In this document: piece after piece, positions 12,181 through 60,900 of the stretch
Layout: each line of letters opens with the position of its first letter
Numbering within the stretch: the stretch's first letter is position 1
Assembly: GCF_037975245.1 (NCBI RefSeq)
Contig: NC_092561.1
Location: forward strand, 8,925,001-8,987,000
Origin: Apostichopus japonicus
Lineage: Eukaryota; Echinodermata; Holothuroidea; Aspidochirotida; Stichopodidae
Reading direction: 5' to 3'
DNA length: 62,000 nt
Program-made: the position numbers and the translations under genes
The notes under the pieces: model-generated
Databases searched by the model: none
The model's input: the letters and a program-made list of their open reading frames with translations, nothing else
What the model was told of the DNA's origin: nothing

Positions 12181-12478
12181 GATATAATTCCGCCGTTCAG
12201 TTGGTCGCACTTAATCGCTCTTGACGGTGCTCTGGCATTATGGACCTTCTCCAAAATTAATCTGTGCGAACGTTACCGTACTTCAACAAGTCTCCGTGTA
12301 TGTAGTTCATTGTGTGGAAATATCGGTTAAGATCTAGACATTCTCGTATACCGAAAAGATAGTGGCAATGCCGACTACACTATACAGAACCGTTGCGGTA
12401 TACCCACATTGTTGTGTACAAATATCTAATGTATGCAGAGACCCAAATGCGAGACTGTCAACTTATGGCCACTTTCAA

Positions 12479-12808
12479 AACCCCTCCTTCTTTGCTACAT
12501 TTTAATTTTGTAATTTAAACCTTAGTAATGTCTTCAATAACTGCAAAACGTCCTTTTAAAGCTACTTTTAACACTATTTAATGTCCGTTAAAACTGTCCA
12601 AGCAATACGATCGTTAAGACAGCGTATATATACCACACTATAGAAAGAGAAGGGGATAACTGTTAGGTTGTAAACAAACTACGCACTCGTCGTTGAAATT
12701 ATATTAACATTAGGTTTAAATAGGGAGATTGACAATTTGATTACTTCACGTAATGGCGCTTAGTCACCATCAAGCGTTTTCAGAAAGTTGTGTTGCACCG
12801 CGTCTTTT
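12479..12808 (+). repeat. Dispersed repeat family R1, copy 2
   Basis: This is the partner of 8338-8661, direct orientation, about 4.1 kb away. The interval contains a MITE, a SINE and a satellite rather than retroelement genes, so the pair is not a set of LTRs around one element. Confidence 0.85.
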
Positions 12809-13419
12809 AATTTATTGTTATTTTATTACCTAACGTGATTATGCCATAGAGTCATAAAATGCCTGGGACACTGCGGAGAAGCTCTGAAAGCAGGAAGCTG
12901 CAAAACAAGATATTCCGAATTTGTAAACCATATATGCAGAGGGTTTGTGTAAACGCAGTCCACCCGCATATTTATACAATAAATATCAGCTTTTGATGCA
13001 ATATGTACGTATATAATAACCATATGTAGCACAAAGCTCTCTGTACATGCAGGCTACATCGTATGCATTGGGGCGTCACATTTGTGTTGAAAATGGATTG
13101 GTTGGAATATGTATATATCGAGTTCGATTAAATACTTCCAAAGACAATGCGATTTGTTTACAAACTGCATGCATACGATGTGACCAACGGACTTGTCTTC
13201 ATAATGTTAACTTCAGAGGTATTTCATGTAAAAACAAAGTCGGAAATAAAACCGATATGTTGAATTGTTAGTGTTCCTCTCTACCTCCACCCCAATGGTT
13301 AATGGGGTTCACCCCACCCCTCTCCCCATCCCATTTTCCTCCTGCTATAATCCTTCGTTGTCATAAAAAATAGTGTTCGATAAGAAGTCTCTGATATTAT
13401 CAATTTCGTCTGAGCGTTA
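12809..13419. other. Stretch with no recognised gene
   Basis: Only short open frames without recognisable domains were seen. Confidence 0.5.
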
Positions 13420-13427
13420 TGTATCCT

Positions 13428-14216
13428 CATGGGCGGCGATCCTGGGGGGGGGGAAGGGGGGATATATCCCCCCATGAAAATGGGTGGAGGGGATGTAATA
13501 CACCATATCCCCCCCCCCACCAAATGCCAGGGATAAGAATATTTTCATGCCTACATTTATGCATCATCGTGAATGTACGGCTCTTTTTTAGCTTCATTTC
13601 TCGCCTACCATTAACGCAGTGCGATCTTTTCAAATAAACCGTCTTTATCTTTATCACGGTATTGATATAGAACATATATGCACCCTCATAGTATTCATAT
13701 AGGCCCTTTAGTAGGCCTACACACGTACAGTACATGTTCCCTCGAACAGCTGAGAATCTCATGTTACTAGGGTAATGCTTAATACACGTTTCACCTGGAT
13801 GCCCTAGCAATCGGTGCCTAGGAATGTAACTATGTGTAATTGTGTATTGCATGTGTATAGGCCTACAATAGCCTGCATGAGGCCATTTTCTTCATCGAAT
13901 AATATAAAAGAGCTCTCGAACATTCTAACGTAGCGCCTGAAACAAGATTGACGGGCAATTTTCCCAAATTAACACCCGAAATAAAAAAAAAACTATTTTG
14001 GATCCTGATTATGAGATATTTCGGACATGATATCCCTATTTTAAAGTGGGGTATATGCCGCTTGGAAACCTTGGGAAGTGCCGTTTCCGGCCATCTAGAG
14101 GGGTTTTAAATCCCCAAATTTTCTTGTACGCTTCGCGCCAACTCATGGTGGCGCTACGCTTAGATAGTCAACAAGGTCATATCCCCCCCACTCGGAAGTA
14201 CGGATCGCCGCCCATG
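13428..14216. mobile_element. hAT-like MITE, diverged member of the CATAGGCG family
   Basis: The termini CATGGGCGGCGATCC and GGATCGCCGCCCATG are perfect 15-bp inverted repeats. The octamer TGTATCCT is exactly duplicated on both sides (13420-13427, 14217-14224). The length is 789 bp. Like the element at 223-991, it has poly-G/C just inside the ends (13444, 13509), and its right half carries the same core (about 14123-14170: cttgtacgct, cgcgccaact, atggtggcgct, cgcttagatagt). The two elements are therefore one lineage with diverged tips. It encodes no transposase. Confidence 0.88.
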
Positions 14217-14224
14217 TGTATCCT

Positions 14225-15314
14225 ATCAACAGGTAATCTGGTAACCGGGCAATCAGAGAGAAAGACTGATTAGAGAAATGACCCCCAAATAGTAGAAATA
14301 TCTTTCAAGATAAACCTATGACTAAAGTCACGTGAATAAAACCATTGCGTTTTTGCTGAAAGGAAAACGCAATGAAAAAAAGCCTTTTAGTGGATCCTCG
14401 CTGATGATATGCTATATCACACCCCCCCCCCTTTCCTCATCCTTAACCCCCTTTCTATCCCAACCTCTGCTCCCCTTGAAAGAATATGTTGTAACCGTTA
14501 TAAACACTGTTCGGTAACTTAAATTATATAAGAGACTACAAGTCACTGGATTCACCATCTGATATTAAAGAGACCAAACATGTTTCGATCCAAATTCTTG
14601 AATTGCCTTCCTAAACCAATAAATCAAAAGCATATTTTAAACTAGGCTATATTGATTTATATCATCCTGCCAACAGTTATGTAGTGAAATATGTTTTATA
14701 TTCTTTCTTCATTTACATATCAAATCTCTTTTAATAAATTCCAAGTCCTCTAAACCCCTTCAGTGTACCTTACGGTGATCGTCCTCTCAAAACCAATCTC
14801 AGAAGCGGGTTCTTTTCATCCATCGCTTAGTCACAGTAACTACACAGGGACGAACTGTTCAAAACAGCCGCGAAGTACAATTTGAATATTTTGATATACA
14901 TGGACCTGACAATCGCACAATATAATTTTTAGTGCAGAGGTACCTAGGGGAGAGAGTGGATGGGGGGGGGGGGGAGATGAAGAGGGGAGGAGAGAGGAGA
15001 GGAGGGGAAGGGAGAGGAGGGGGATGAATTAATTTGGGAATAGCAGTTTATCGTGAAAAATCTTCATCCCCAGTAAGGGTTATTTTTATTTTAATCGATG
15101 TATGTTCATTCCACTCCACCCCCCCCCCCTCCGCCAACCCCCTGTTCATACCGATCCCCTCTTCTCCTACCTATCCTTAAGGCCCTCCTTGCATTTCTCC
15201 TGTCCACGTTGTAATGGCCTATATATACGCTTATTAATATGAATGACGAGAGCAGCACTATCTCTGTATCAACAACATACACAAAAAATATACCAATCCG
15301 TGCTTTTTAGTAAC
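14225..15314. other. Stretch with no recognised gene
   Basis: It contains C10 (14422), G13 with a GA-rich purine tract (14962-15023) and C11 (15119) runs, without coding signal. Confidence 0.5.
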
Positions 15315-16000
15315 AAATACCTCCCGATTTAGTAAATTAGCTCTGGTCTGGCCTGGTTTAACCATTATATAAGAGACAGTTTTAATGAAAAATTTCAACA
15401 ACAAAAAATACCTTCCGGGAAAATTGTCCATTCTGCAGGCTTGAGTCGTTCTTTATAAAGGTATAACTGACTAATGCCATGCTGTTTGTTTCTGGTGAAT
15501 ACTATACAGTTAATTAGCGGTGCTGTGGCCGAGTGGATAAAGGCGGTGGCATTTGAAGCAATGAGGCTTAGCAATCTGAAGGTTCTGGGTTCGATACCCG
15601 GTCGGATCATATATCCAAGAGCAATCTACGGGTTTTTCCACATGAAATGGCTGTCTATATTGAAAAAAAAAAAATCCAAATTTGAGTTAAAGTGTTGAAT
15701 TGAAAGCCACCTGACGTGAAAGTTGTAATCCATAAGCTCTTGCGTGCTTCTCCCACAATCATTCGTGGCCCGCCCTCTAAAAAAATTCTAGCTGAGAGAA
15801 TACCTTTAAGCGTCGCCTGTTTACATCACGATTATTTTATGATTAATTAAACGAGGCATCGATAGAAGTTCAATATTAGTTCACCGTGCACTTTGTATAT
15901 ACTGACTCGAATTAGTATAACTGAACTTGAGCTTTCCATTGCTGCTTCAAAAGCTTTAACTAATTCAGAAAGTAGATTGGAACCTTGAACTTATTCATAA
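15315..16000 (+). repeat. Dispersed repeat R2, copy A, split by an insertion
   Basis: Block 1 (15315-15438, ctggtttaaccattat to ccattctgcag) and block 2 (about 15886-16000, gtgcact to acttattcat) match 16004-16128 and 16135-16260. In copy B only 6 bp separate the blocks; here 447 bp containing a tRNA-like SINE separate them. Confidence 0.8.
15519..15608 (+). mobile_element. tRNA-Ser/Leu-like SINE head
   Basis: The sequence has a class II tRNA form: D arm GCC..GGC with A box tggccgagtgg, a loop containing TTTGAA like serine tRNAs, an extended variable arm, and a T arm CTGGG-TTCGATA-CCCGG with an intact B box. The acceptor stem pairs poorly (about 5 of 7 including wobbles) and the anticodon stem is damaged. 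It is therefore a pol III-type SINE head or pseudogene rather than a working tRNA. The element probably continues to about 15885, with an A12 run at 15662. Confidence 0.7.
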
Positions 16001-16003
16001 CGT

Positions 16004-16260
16004 AAATACCTTCCGAAAAAAAATATTGGTCTGGTCTGGTCTGGTTTAACCATTATTTTAAGAGAAAGTTTAATTAAAGATTTCGAAGAAGAAAAAATTA
16101 CCTTCGGGGAAAAATATCCATTCTGCAGCATCCTGTGCACTCTGTTCTGATTCGAATTAGAATAAGTGAAGTTTAGCTTCCATTACTGCTTCAGCAATTA
16201 CTCATTCAGAAAAAAGGAACAAGAAAAACAGCAGAGTGGAAACTTTAACTTATTCATCAT
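16004..16260 (+). repeat. Dispersed repeat R2, copy B (uninterrupted)
   Basis: It starts 4 bp after copy A ends, so the two form a tandem pair. The blocks ggtttaaccattat...ctgcag and ctgattcgaattag...cttattcat are contiguous here. Confidence 0.8.
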
Positions 16261-17911
16261 TTTCGACCGGAAGATTGTGTTTAATGATTAATACGATGCA
16301 ATCCTAGCAAACGTTCTATCGACGGAAAGAGCTCTTTTTTTAGTGAATTTTGATTAATTGTCCGGTCCCTATATCCCAGATAATAACAAATCAATGCAGT
16401 TTACGATGGCTTCATTAGTTCTGTTCGAGTTGCACTTTCATAAATCAAGTAAAATATGGCAATTCTGGCAATTTTTACAGCCGCTTGCGTTTTTCATTTC
16501 ATTCATTCAAATATTTTAATGTGTGTGGACGACGAAATGTTAAGAATCGAATCAAATTCATTAATTATTTACAAAAAGTAACTTTCTATTTGGTGACCAA
16601 AAAATAGGAGGGTCTTTTATAGTTTGATCATGCTATCTTATATTGCGTAATACTTGCAATAGGGCATGAGTGTGTGTGTGGTAGATGGGGGCGGGGGGTG
16701 CAGAAAGCCGACGTGATTTGTGGCGTCCCCCCCCCCCGGCTTAGGAACCCGGTGCCTAGAGGGTGCGTGCGTGCGCCCTGAATGGTGTGAAAACCCTCAA
16801 AAATTAGAATGACCATTCTTAACAAAAAAGAATTCCCTCCATTACTTTAAATTGCCCTTTATTGACGAAATAAATAAGATCTTGAGAAAAATTATGAAAA
16901 ACGTAATAACAAGGTGCTCTTTTGTTGAATGAAATATAATAATGAAAAAAAGTATGATTTAATTCAAAAACCTTCAAATGCAATTTGTGACACAGAATCC
17001 AGAGTGTCTTTTTTGGGGTAATTTTGTAATTTGCACCCTCGGATCACATGTGTCATACGCCCCACACTGCCCTCCGAAGTTTGTTTACCCTCCCCCCTCC
17101 CCACCCCCGTCTCCAACTCATTCCCCGCTTATTGAACGCTCTTCCACCGTCTCTGAGTGTATACACTATGGTTTTAATTGTGTTTTGGTTATACCATGTG
17201 TGATATAACAGCAATTGCATGCGACAAACCATAAACTTTTTAAGTATAAACACTATATAACTGTATATGTGTATTTGTGTATATATGCTAGACGTGGTAT
17301 ATCATATATGTTACAAACAAAACCGGCCATATTTTGTATTTTGTTGTATTATATTCTCATTACACACATACAGCCCTCATATTACATCAAGATGCGAATC
17401 CGTTACTTGGAAATCGGAGAATCAACAAAACTTTAAAAGGCATGAAAAAATGTTCCCGCTGATATTCTGACAATTATTAACGTCAAATCTGTATAATTAT
17501 GATGAACAAACTGAGCCTCCCCGCGTCTGACACGGGGTATAGAGTTAACAAGCTAAAAACCCAGCTTGCAGGCTTATGCCATACGAATTGATGTCATTTG
17601 CGGGTTTTTTTTTCATTCAAAGAAAAGTAAAGAACACAAGGTCATATTTTCTTGAATTTGTCTAATAAAGTTAAGTCAAAGTCATTGCCTGTAATGTAAA
17701 CTGATGGTCACTATTTTTGAAACTGAACGACCAAAATTTATTTATGAGTTGACAGAAAAACATATGTAGATATCGTGTTCACCCTTGAGGTCGTTGAAGA
17801 CGACTTATATTTAGGGGCTTTGGGGGGGGGGGCCCTAACCCAGAAATGACGAAAAAAATAAAACAAAACAAACGTGAAATGGTGCATACTGAGCTAAAAA
17901 TTAGACTATAA
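16261..17911. other. Stretch with no recognised gene
   Basis: AT-rich with a GC-rich island (16665-16790) containing G- and C-runs, and CT-rich sequence near 17080-17150. No gene was recognised. Confidence 0.5.
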
Positions 17912-18200
17912 ATTAAAGGGTGTGAAGACTCGCGCAAAAAGAAACGTCTCATGCCGGTAATCTGACCTAGTTTCGAATGAGGTGTAACAGAAGTGTTAGA
18001 CACCACCATCGATCCCAAATACACACACACAGCTTGCTACCATCGGTAATTAGACACTAGTGTACAGTCAGTACATACAGCTGCGGTCAATACCCACAGC
18101 ACATTTTGTAGTGACACGAACAAAACGTCACTTGCAAGCAACGGAAAGTTACCTTTTTTTTCAGATGGCCACACGCGGTTTGGGGCGAATTTTCAATGCG
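17912..18200 (+). repeat. Dispersed repeat family R3, copy 1
   Basis: It matches 20904-21265 in the same orientation. Shared phrases include gccggtaatctgacctagtt, gtgttagacaccaccatcga, ggtaattagacactagtgta and cacgcggtttggggcga. It lacks about 75 bp present in copy 2. The identity of the family is unknown; the compact size and absence of open frames suggest a SINE or MITE. Confidence 0.88.
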
Positions 18201-20903
18201 TCTTTTCATCAGGTGTGATCATAACTATATACTTTTATGTTTTGAGGGGATTTGCAAAAATGGGGGAAACTTTAGGGAAGTTGATTGTGCCAAATGATAA
18301 GAAGCAAAGAGTATAATACCTTATCACCATCCACAAATCACCGATATGATCATTTAACTGGGCCGCATCTTTATACCCACGATTGCCTGTATGCTGTATA
18401 CAAGCAGTGTTGGTTAAACTTATTGCCCAACCACTCTTTTTGAGAGTGAGATAGGCAGATAGAAGCGTACAAAATGATGCCAGCTTATCGAAATAAGAAC
18501 ATGGTTGTTCGTATTCAATTTCTGGCTTATTTTATTACCGAATAGAGGTATTTCTCATTCTAAGAAAAGGGGCACTTCTGTTTTGTTGCTTTTTTTCGCC
18601 ACAAAGCTGGGAATGGAGGGTGGATACACCCCTCTGGAATCCCCACTCACCCTTAGGGCTCCGAAGGCCCCCCTACAATCGATGCCAAAGACTTGTTAAT
18701 CTATCAAAGTACAGTTTAAGATTTACGTATCTGTCTTACGGGAGATATAATCTTGCAAATGCGGCATCCCGTATAATAATGTTGTGTTTTTATTTTCTCT
18801 CTCTCTCTCTGAATTATTTCTCGCGTTTTCCATCGTCTTTTAAGACAAGTGGCTAGCGATACTATCAGATAAAAATACTGAGAAACATCTGGCTCCTTCA
18901 TAGGGTTCCCCTGTGATCTCAAGGATGAGAATCATCAGAATTCAAATTCGTACCCCTGGGGTACATTCTTCTGCCCGTTGCATAATTTGTCTTGGGTTGT
19001 TATATTTTTCTCATCTTCTCTATCACATTTATGGCCAGAACTACGTAAATATTGTCGCACGAATATTTTCCCGCTTTTTATATTCGTCCCCCCCCCCCCC
19101 CATATATGACTGCGTGCTTGTATTTCGTGATAGAGTTTCTTTCCTCGGGGGTTTCCGGTCCTTGTCGTAATTTCTCGGATGCTGGATGGAGTAATCTCGG
19201 GCAGACATTATACATTTTATTCAACGCGTTTCAAAAACCCTTCGGTGCAAAAAAAAAAAAAAAAAAGAGCACCGTAAAAATCAATGTTAATTTGCTATTC
19301 GGAATGCTACACAAACTAACAACTCAACCGATCATAAATTGATGGCACTCGTTTACTCGAAATATCAATTTAAACTGCGACGTCATTGATTTGTGTCTTT
19401 TGAACTAACTTGGAGTAGATTTGGAAAGTCATTTGAAATGTTATACCGCTGGGGTACACTCTTCTGCCCGTTGCATAATTTTCCATTTGGCCTTTTGTAC
19501 TGATAAATTTTCATCAAAATGCTACCCTTTGTCATTGCGGATCATTTAGTTAAATGTTCTTTTCCTCCGTGGATAAGTAAGCTAATTATTATATAGAAAA
19601 AACAGAATCATTGATTAGTTTCATTGTCCTCTCAAAAATCATTCACTTCCACCAGTGTTCGACGCCATGAGGATGTAAATATTCTTACATAGATAGATTC
19701 AGATAATTACCAGTAATTTTGTTAAGCAATCAACTTCAGCCAACTGGGAATATATTTTCATTTAGCTGATCTTGACCCCTCCCCCGCCCGCCCACCGCCC
19801 GCCCACCGCCCGTCTCCGTCCCCGCCCCGTTAATCGGTGTTTATACATCAGTTAATTCTTCTTATCCATGCACTAAATTTGTTAGTACCAATTACGTTAC
19901 CTTACCCCACAAACTCTCACACCCCACCCCTTCCCTACCTTTTCTCTTTCCTGTGCACAAACGTTGCAAGTTAGTAACTTCTACATCACTAATTGATGAT
20001 TTATCAATCAGAAAATAGCGTGGCGAAGAAACGGTGTCCTTGCCTGTAAATCCCCTCTATAAGCCCTGCACCCCTCCCCCACCCCTCGATTCCCATTCCC
20101 TCCCTATGTCTTGTTGTATATATCTTGAGACTTCGTAGTTACCTATGTAAGTTTGTAAATTTAATTATAAAATCAACAGAGCATTATTACCAACTGTGTG
20201 ATACGTCGCCGGATTATGTATATAGAAATAAAGAGGGAGGCAAACACCTTGAGTTTACAAAATCTGCCTGTTCCGTAATAAATCTCAAACTTCAATTGAT
20301 AAACTGCGCCACACTTTACTCTGTACAATACTGTGAGGTTTGTTGTAGGCTGCAGTATGCTAATTAGACATGTAATATTCGAGAAGTTATAACAAGCAAG
20401 GGTCGTTTAAGAACGGATGCTTAAGTGTATTTATCTCTCACACGTAATTTCATATTTAATTGATTAGCAACTGCTTGGTATCATTTTCTTTTGCAACCTT
20501 TATCTAAACCTAATGGTGTCGCACCAAACATAATTGCTCCGATTGACATGCCCACTAATATCATCACTTTTTCAAGGCCTCTAGAGCATGGATAGAAGTT
20601 TTCGACTGACATGTCCTACCCACCATATGATAGCTGATGGCTTGTGCTATCACAGCACATTCAACTTTTGCCACCATGACCGTTTAGATTTTAAGCTAGA
20701 AGAGCACAACGTTTAGCATAGTGCTCCCACAACCCATCTGCCAGCTCTCCCAAGAGCAGCCTATAGTTGAAGTAAGTCTGTACTCCAACTCATTTTGCTA
20801 GCATATATACTTGAGTGTATACTCGCCCTGAAGAATGTGTACTTTATATACTTGTACTCACGAACATTTTGGAAACCTAGTACCGTATAGATATCAGTAC
20901 AAG
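18201..20903. other. Stretch with no recognised gene
   Basis: A 33-bp phrase (tggggtaca.tcttctgcccg onward) occurs at 18956-18988 and again at 19449-19481. C14 lies at 19088, A17 near 19249, and a cccgcccac repeat near 19783-19812. No gene was recognised. Confidence 0.45.
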
Positions 20904-21265
20904 ATTAAAGGGAGTGAAGACTCGCGCTCAAACAAACGTCTGATGCCGGTAATCTGACCTAGTTTCGAATGAGGTGTACCAGAAGTGTTAGACACCACCA
21001 TCGATCCCAGAAAATACACACATTCCTTGCTATCGTCGGTAATTAGACACTAGTGTACAGTCAATACATACAGCTACGGTCAATACCCTCCACACAGTGT
21101 ACATAGCAGCTATGGACATCTCAGGTCCAGATAAAAGATAACAAGGTATCACGTGTCATTACTGTCTGCATTTTGTTGCGACAAGAAAAAAAAAACTTTA
21201 CTTGCAAGCAACGGAAGGTTAACTTTTTGCAGAGGGCGGCACGCGGTTTGGGGCGAGCCTTAAAT
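20904..21265 (+). repeat. Dispersed repeat family R3, copy 2
   Basis: Partner of 17912-18200, about 3.0 kb away, direct orientation. It contains a central segment (about 21089-21168) absent from copy 1. Confidence 0.88.
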
Positions 21266-23509
21266 GCCTTTAGTACTCGAGCTATGTACACGTAAACTCA
21301 TACCAAGGGGACTTCTTTCATGAACCATTACTCATTTTCTATAGCATGGTTTTCATCACATGAAAAAGTTGCAAGTGCGAAATTTTCAAAGATGGTTAAG
21401 AGGGTTTGTTTCCTTCTCATATTTAATACTTTTATGATATTTGAAATGGATAACTAGATAACTTAATGTTAAGTTATTTTATATGAATTGTAATGAAATA
21501 TTTACACATGCATAATTATGTACGAACGCACAGTAGAGGGAAACATTGTCGTTATGTAAAACATAATAATTGCATTATTTAATTAAAAAAATGGAAATAT
21601 AATAAACAGTCTTGTAGACCATATACGACGTGCTTAGATTTGGTCCACTATGGTTTTTGGTGTTTTAACCAAAACCTATTCTTTTCATTGGCTTGGACTA
21701 CGCACGTTCGAATAAACCCATGGGGGTGGGGTGTTTGTTTGGGGGGGGGGGTCCAGCAGATTTCAGCTCTTCGATAGCCGGTTAACTGTCCAAATATTTA
21801 ACCGATTAAAAATACCCATTTTTGAACAGAGGGTACAGTTTCTTTTTACCGTTATAACTACACTTCATTTTTTTCCCTGATGGGGCAAGTGCCCCCCCTC
21901 TACCCCTTGCCCTTAGAATTTAACAACAATTCGTCCCATAGGTAGCCTATAGGCCTACCTGCTTTACATGTATTTATATTAATCCCATCCAAAACCGCAA
22001 ATGACAAATCAAATTTTCTTTAAAAGTCTTGAAGTTATTTTCCTTCATTGCTTAAAGTGAATCTTGCCATATCGAGCTATAATAAACTGTATTGTAACTG
22101 TATGGGATTATAAACCAGTATAGAGGGTAAAGGAAATAAATCAAATACCCCCTTGCCCCTCTCCCCACCCGCCCCTCCAACCTAGAAGAAGTAGAAGAAG
22201 AATATGTCTCATGGTATGATACCGGCATTTGGAATATATATAGAAATATACATACAGTTCTCATGGTTACCTTAATGGTAATAATGATTTGACTCAAATA
22301 TTGGCCGTTTAAACTTTGCTCAATTTAGTAAAACAAAAGTATTTTATTAATTGGTATAATCCTCCAGATAAATCCTATAGACGTGGATGATTAAATTAAA
22401 CAAGTAAAATGACACAGTGGGTGAAACTTTTTATGAAACTTAACCGAGTAAACTGCTTATTAAAGTGTGAACCATGAGTGACCATTTATTTTTATTCTAG
22501 CAAATTTTGTGACAATACGGTTCCTCATTTTTTTTCTTCATAAAATCGATATGGTGCGTCTGCTATTTCGTGGTTAAATTTCCTTGCATTAAGTCGGGAG
22601 CCTGAATGGAATCCTATTTTAATAGCAACAGTTTTTGCTTACAAAAATATCATAATTGTTGATATATTTGGATGAAAGCTGTTTTTTTTTGGGGGGGGGG
22701 GGGTGGGTGGTCGCTGAATATGTGACCGCTTGTTCTTTATATAATATGACGTCATACCTCTGTGGGGAACATGCGGCATGACTCAACGGGCATGAGAGGG
22801 TAATTGGATGGGAATGGAAGGGAAGAGTAAGTACTTCTTGACAATCTCCAAATGCATATTGAAAAGACTCGAGACAATGCTTAAAACAATTACCTCTCCA
22901 CCTTTGATCAACCATTATCGGATAGACTAACTTTAGACAGAAAAAATACTCGTTTTGTGATGTTGTAGACCTTCAGAAACCATTGTGGCATTTTCAAAAA
23001 AAAAAAAAGAAAAAAAGTAAGGATCATCAGTGGCTGGACTACTCACAGACCATTATAGGTCAGAGCCGCAGATGGGGAACGCGAATCTCAAGGGGCAACC
23101 AAAACATATTTTATGGCCTCAAAAGCAGGGCCTTTATTATCACGTATAACTTTTAGACATTTCATTGTCTTATTGAACATTCCTCTATACGTCTGGTAAA
23201 ATCCAAGAACCAGAACCACTCGGTAAATTGCCTTTGACAAAAGTTAAACAAAGTTCAGCATGCTAAATTTGAGGACAATATAGAGTAGTCTTTGAATTGA
23301 ATTTAACAAGGAGGGGGGGGAGGGGGAGGGGGAATTGTTAAAACGAAATTTTCCCATTGACTCATTTCACTTATATTGTTGCCTTTTCCACTTTGGGTTC
23401 CCCTTGCATCAACAAATAAACTTTTAGGTAAAATTAGAAACACGCAGAATAATATAGAAGGTCAAATCTCTAACCTGCACTACACCCTCCCCAGCAAACA
23501 ACACACACC
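21266..23509. other. Stretch with no recognised gene
   Basis: It includes G11 (21741) and T9G13 (22682-22703) tracts and a TGACGTCA at 22747-22754. No coding signal. Confidence 0.5.
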
Positions 23510-23822
23510 CAGTGGCGTCGTCAGATATTTCAATCTTGGCGGGGGGGGGGGCGCGGATTGGGAGGGGGCACAGGATTGTAGTACAGTTTAAGCACTAGCG
23601 GTTCACGCCGGGGCCTCTGTGACCTTGTTAGTAAGAAAACAACTGGTTATTGTGATGGTCGGTGGAAGAAGTTTTACTGATGAACATAATACATTTCGTT
23701 CTTTGTAAAAAAAGTTTTTGTTTGGGTATTTTTTTTTACAAATCGCATCTGGGGGGCACCTGGGGAAATAGGATTTTGTGGGAGGGCAAGTTTCCCCAGG
23801 CCATCCCTTGGCGACGCCACTG
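23510..23822. mobile_element. hAT-like MITE (CAGTGGCGTCG ends)
   Basis: The left end CAGTGGCGTCGTC and right end GGCGACGCCACTG are inverted repeats of the common animal hAT form. The flanks CACACACC (23502-23509) and CACGCACC (23823-23830) give an 8-bp duplication with one mismatch. The element is 313 bp and non-coding. A G11 tract lies just inside the left end, and a C12 tract lies beyond the right flank. Confidence 0.85.
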
Positions 23823-24207
23823 CACGCACCTACCCCCCCCCCCCACACCATGGATGACAACTTTTCCACTACACTGAACTGGTAAAAGGTCCAAATAAAT
23901 ATCTCTATCAATTCAGATTACTAACACAAAACATGCACAAAGTAACAGTTGAGTCTTATAGTTTCATGAAAGCTTCTTTCTTGGAAGAAGGTAAAAAAAC
24001 AGTTAATCATTCTCTAGAGATATAAACAAAAGGGAACTTAAAGTCCAGGATAAAGTCTTTCTTCGGCTAATCTAACCCTCTCTAAGTTTCAATGATCACT
24101 ACGGAATTTCCATTGACTAACTATTAAACTTATCCCTATAATCCGTTTATCTTGTGCACACAATTTACACAGGTAGCCGAAGCTGTCCGTCGACGTCTTA
24201 CAGTTAT

Positions 24208-60900
<36,693 letters not shown>

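Noticed and set aside
15519-15608. Functional serine or leucine tRNA
   Set aside because: The acceptor and anticodon stems pair poorly, and the sequence lies in an insertion that splits a repeat.
24154-24207. GTG at 24154 as the start of exon 1
   Set aside because: GTG is not a normal nuclear start in animals, and the segment up to 24172 looks like intron or acceptor sequence. ATG at 24208 or 24220 is preferred.
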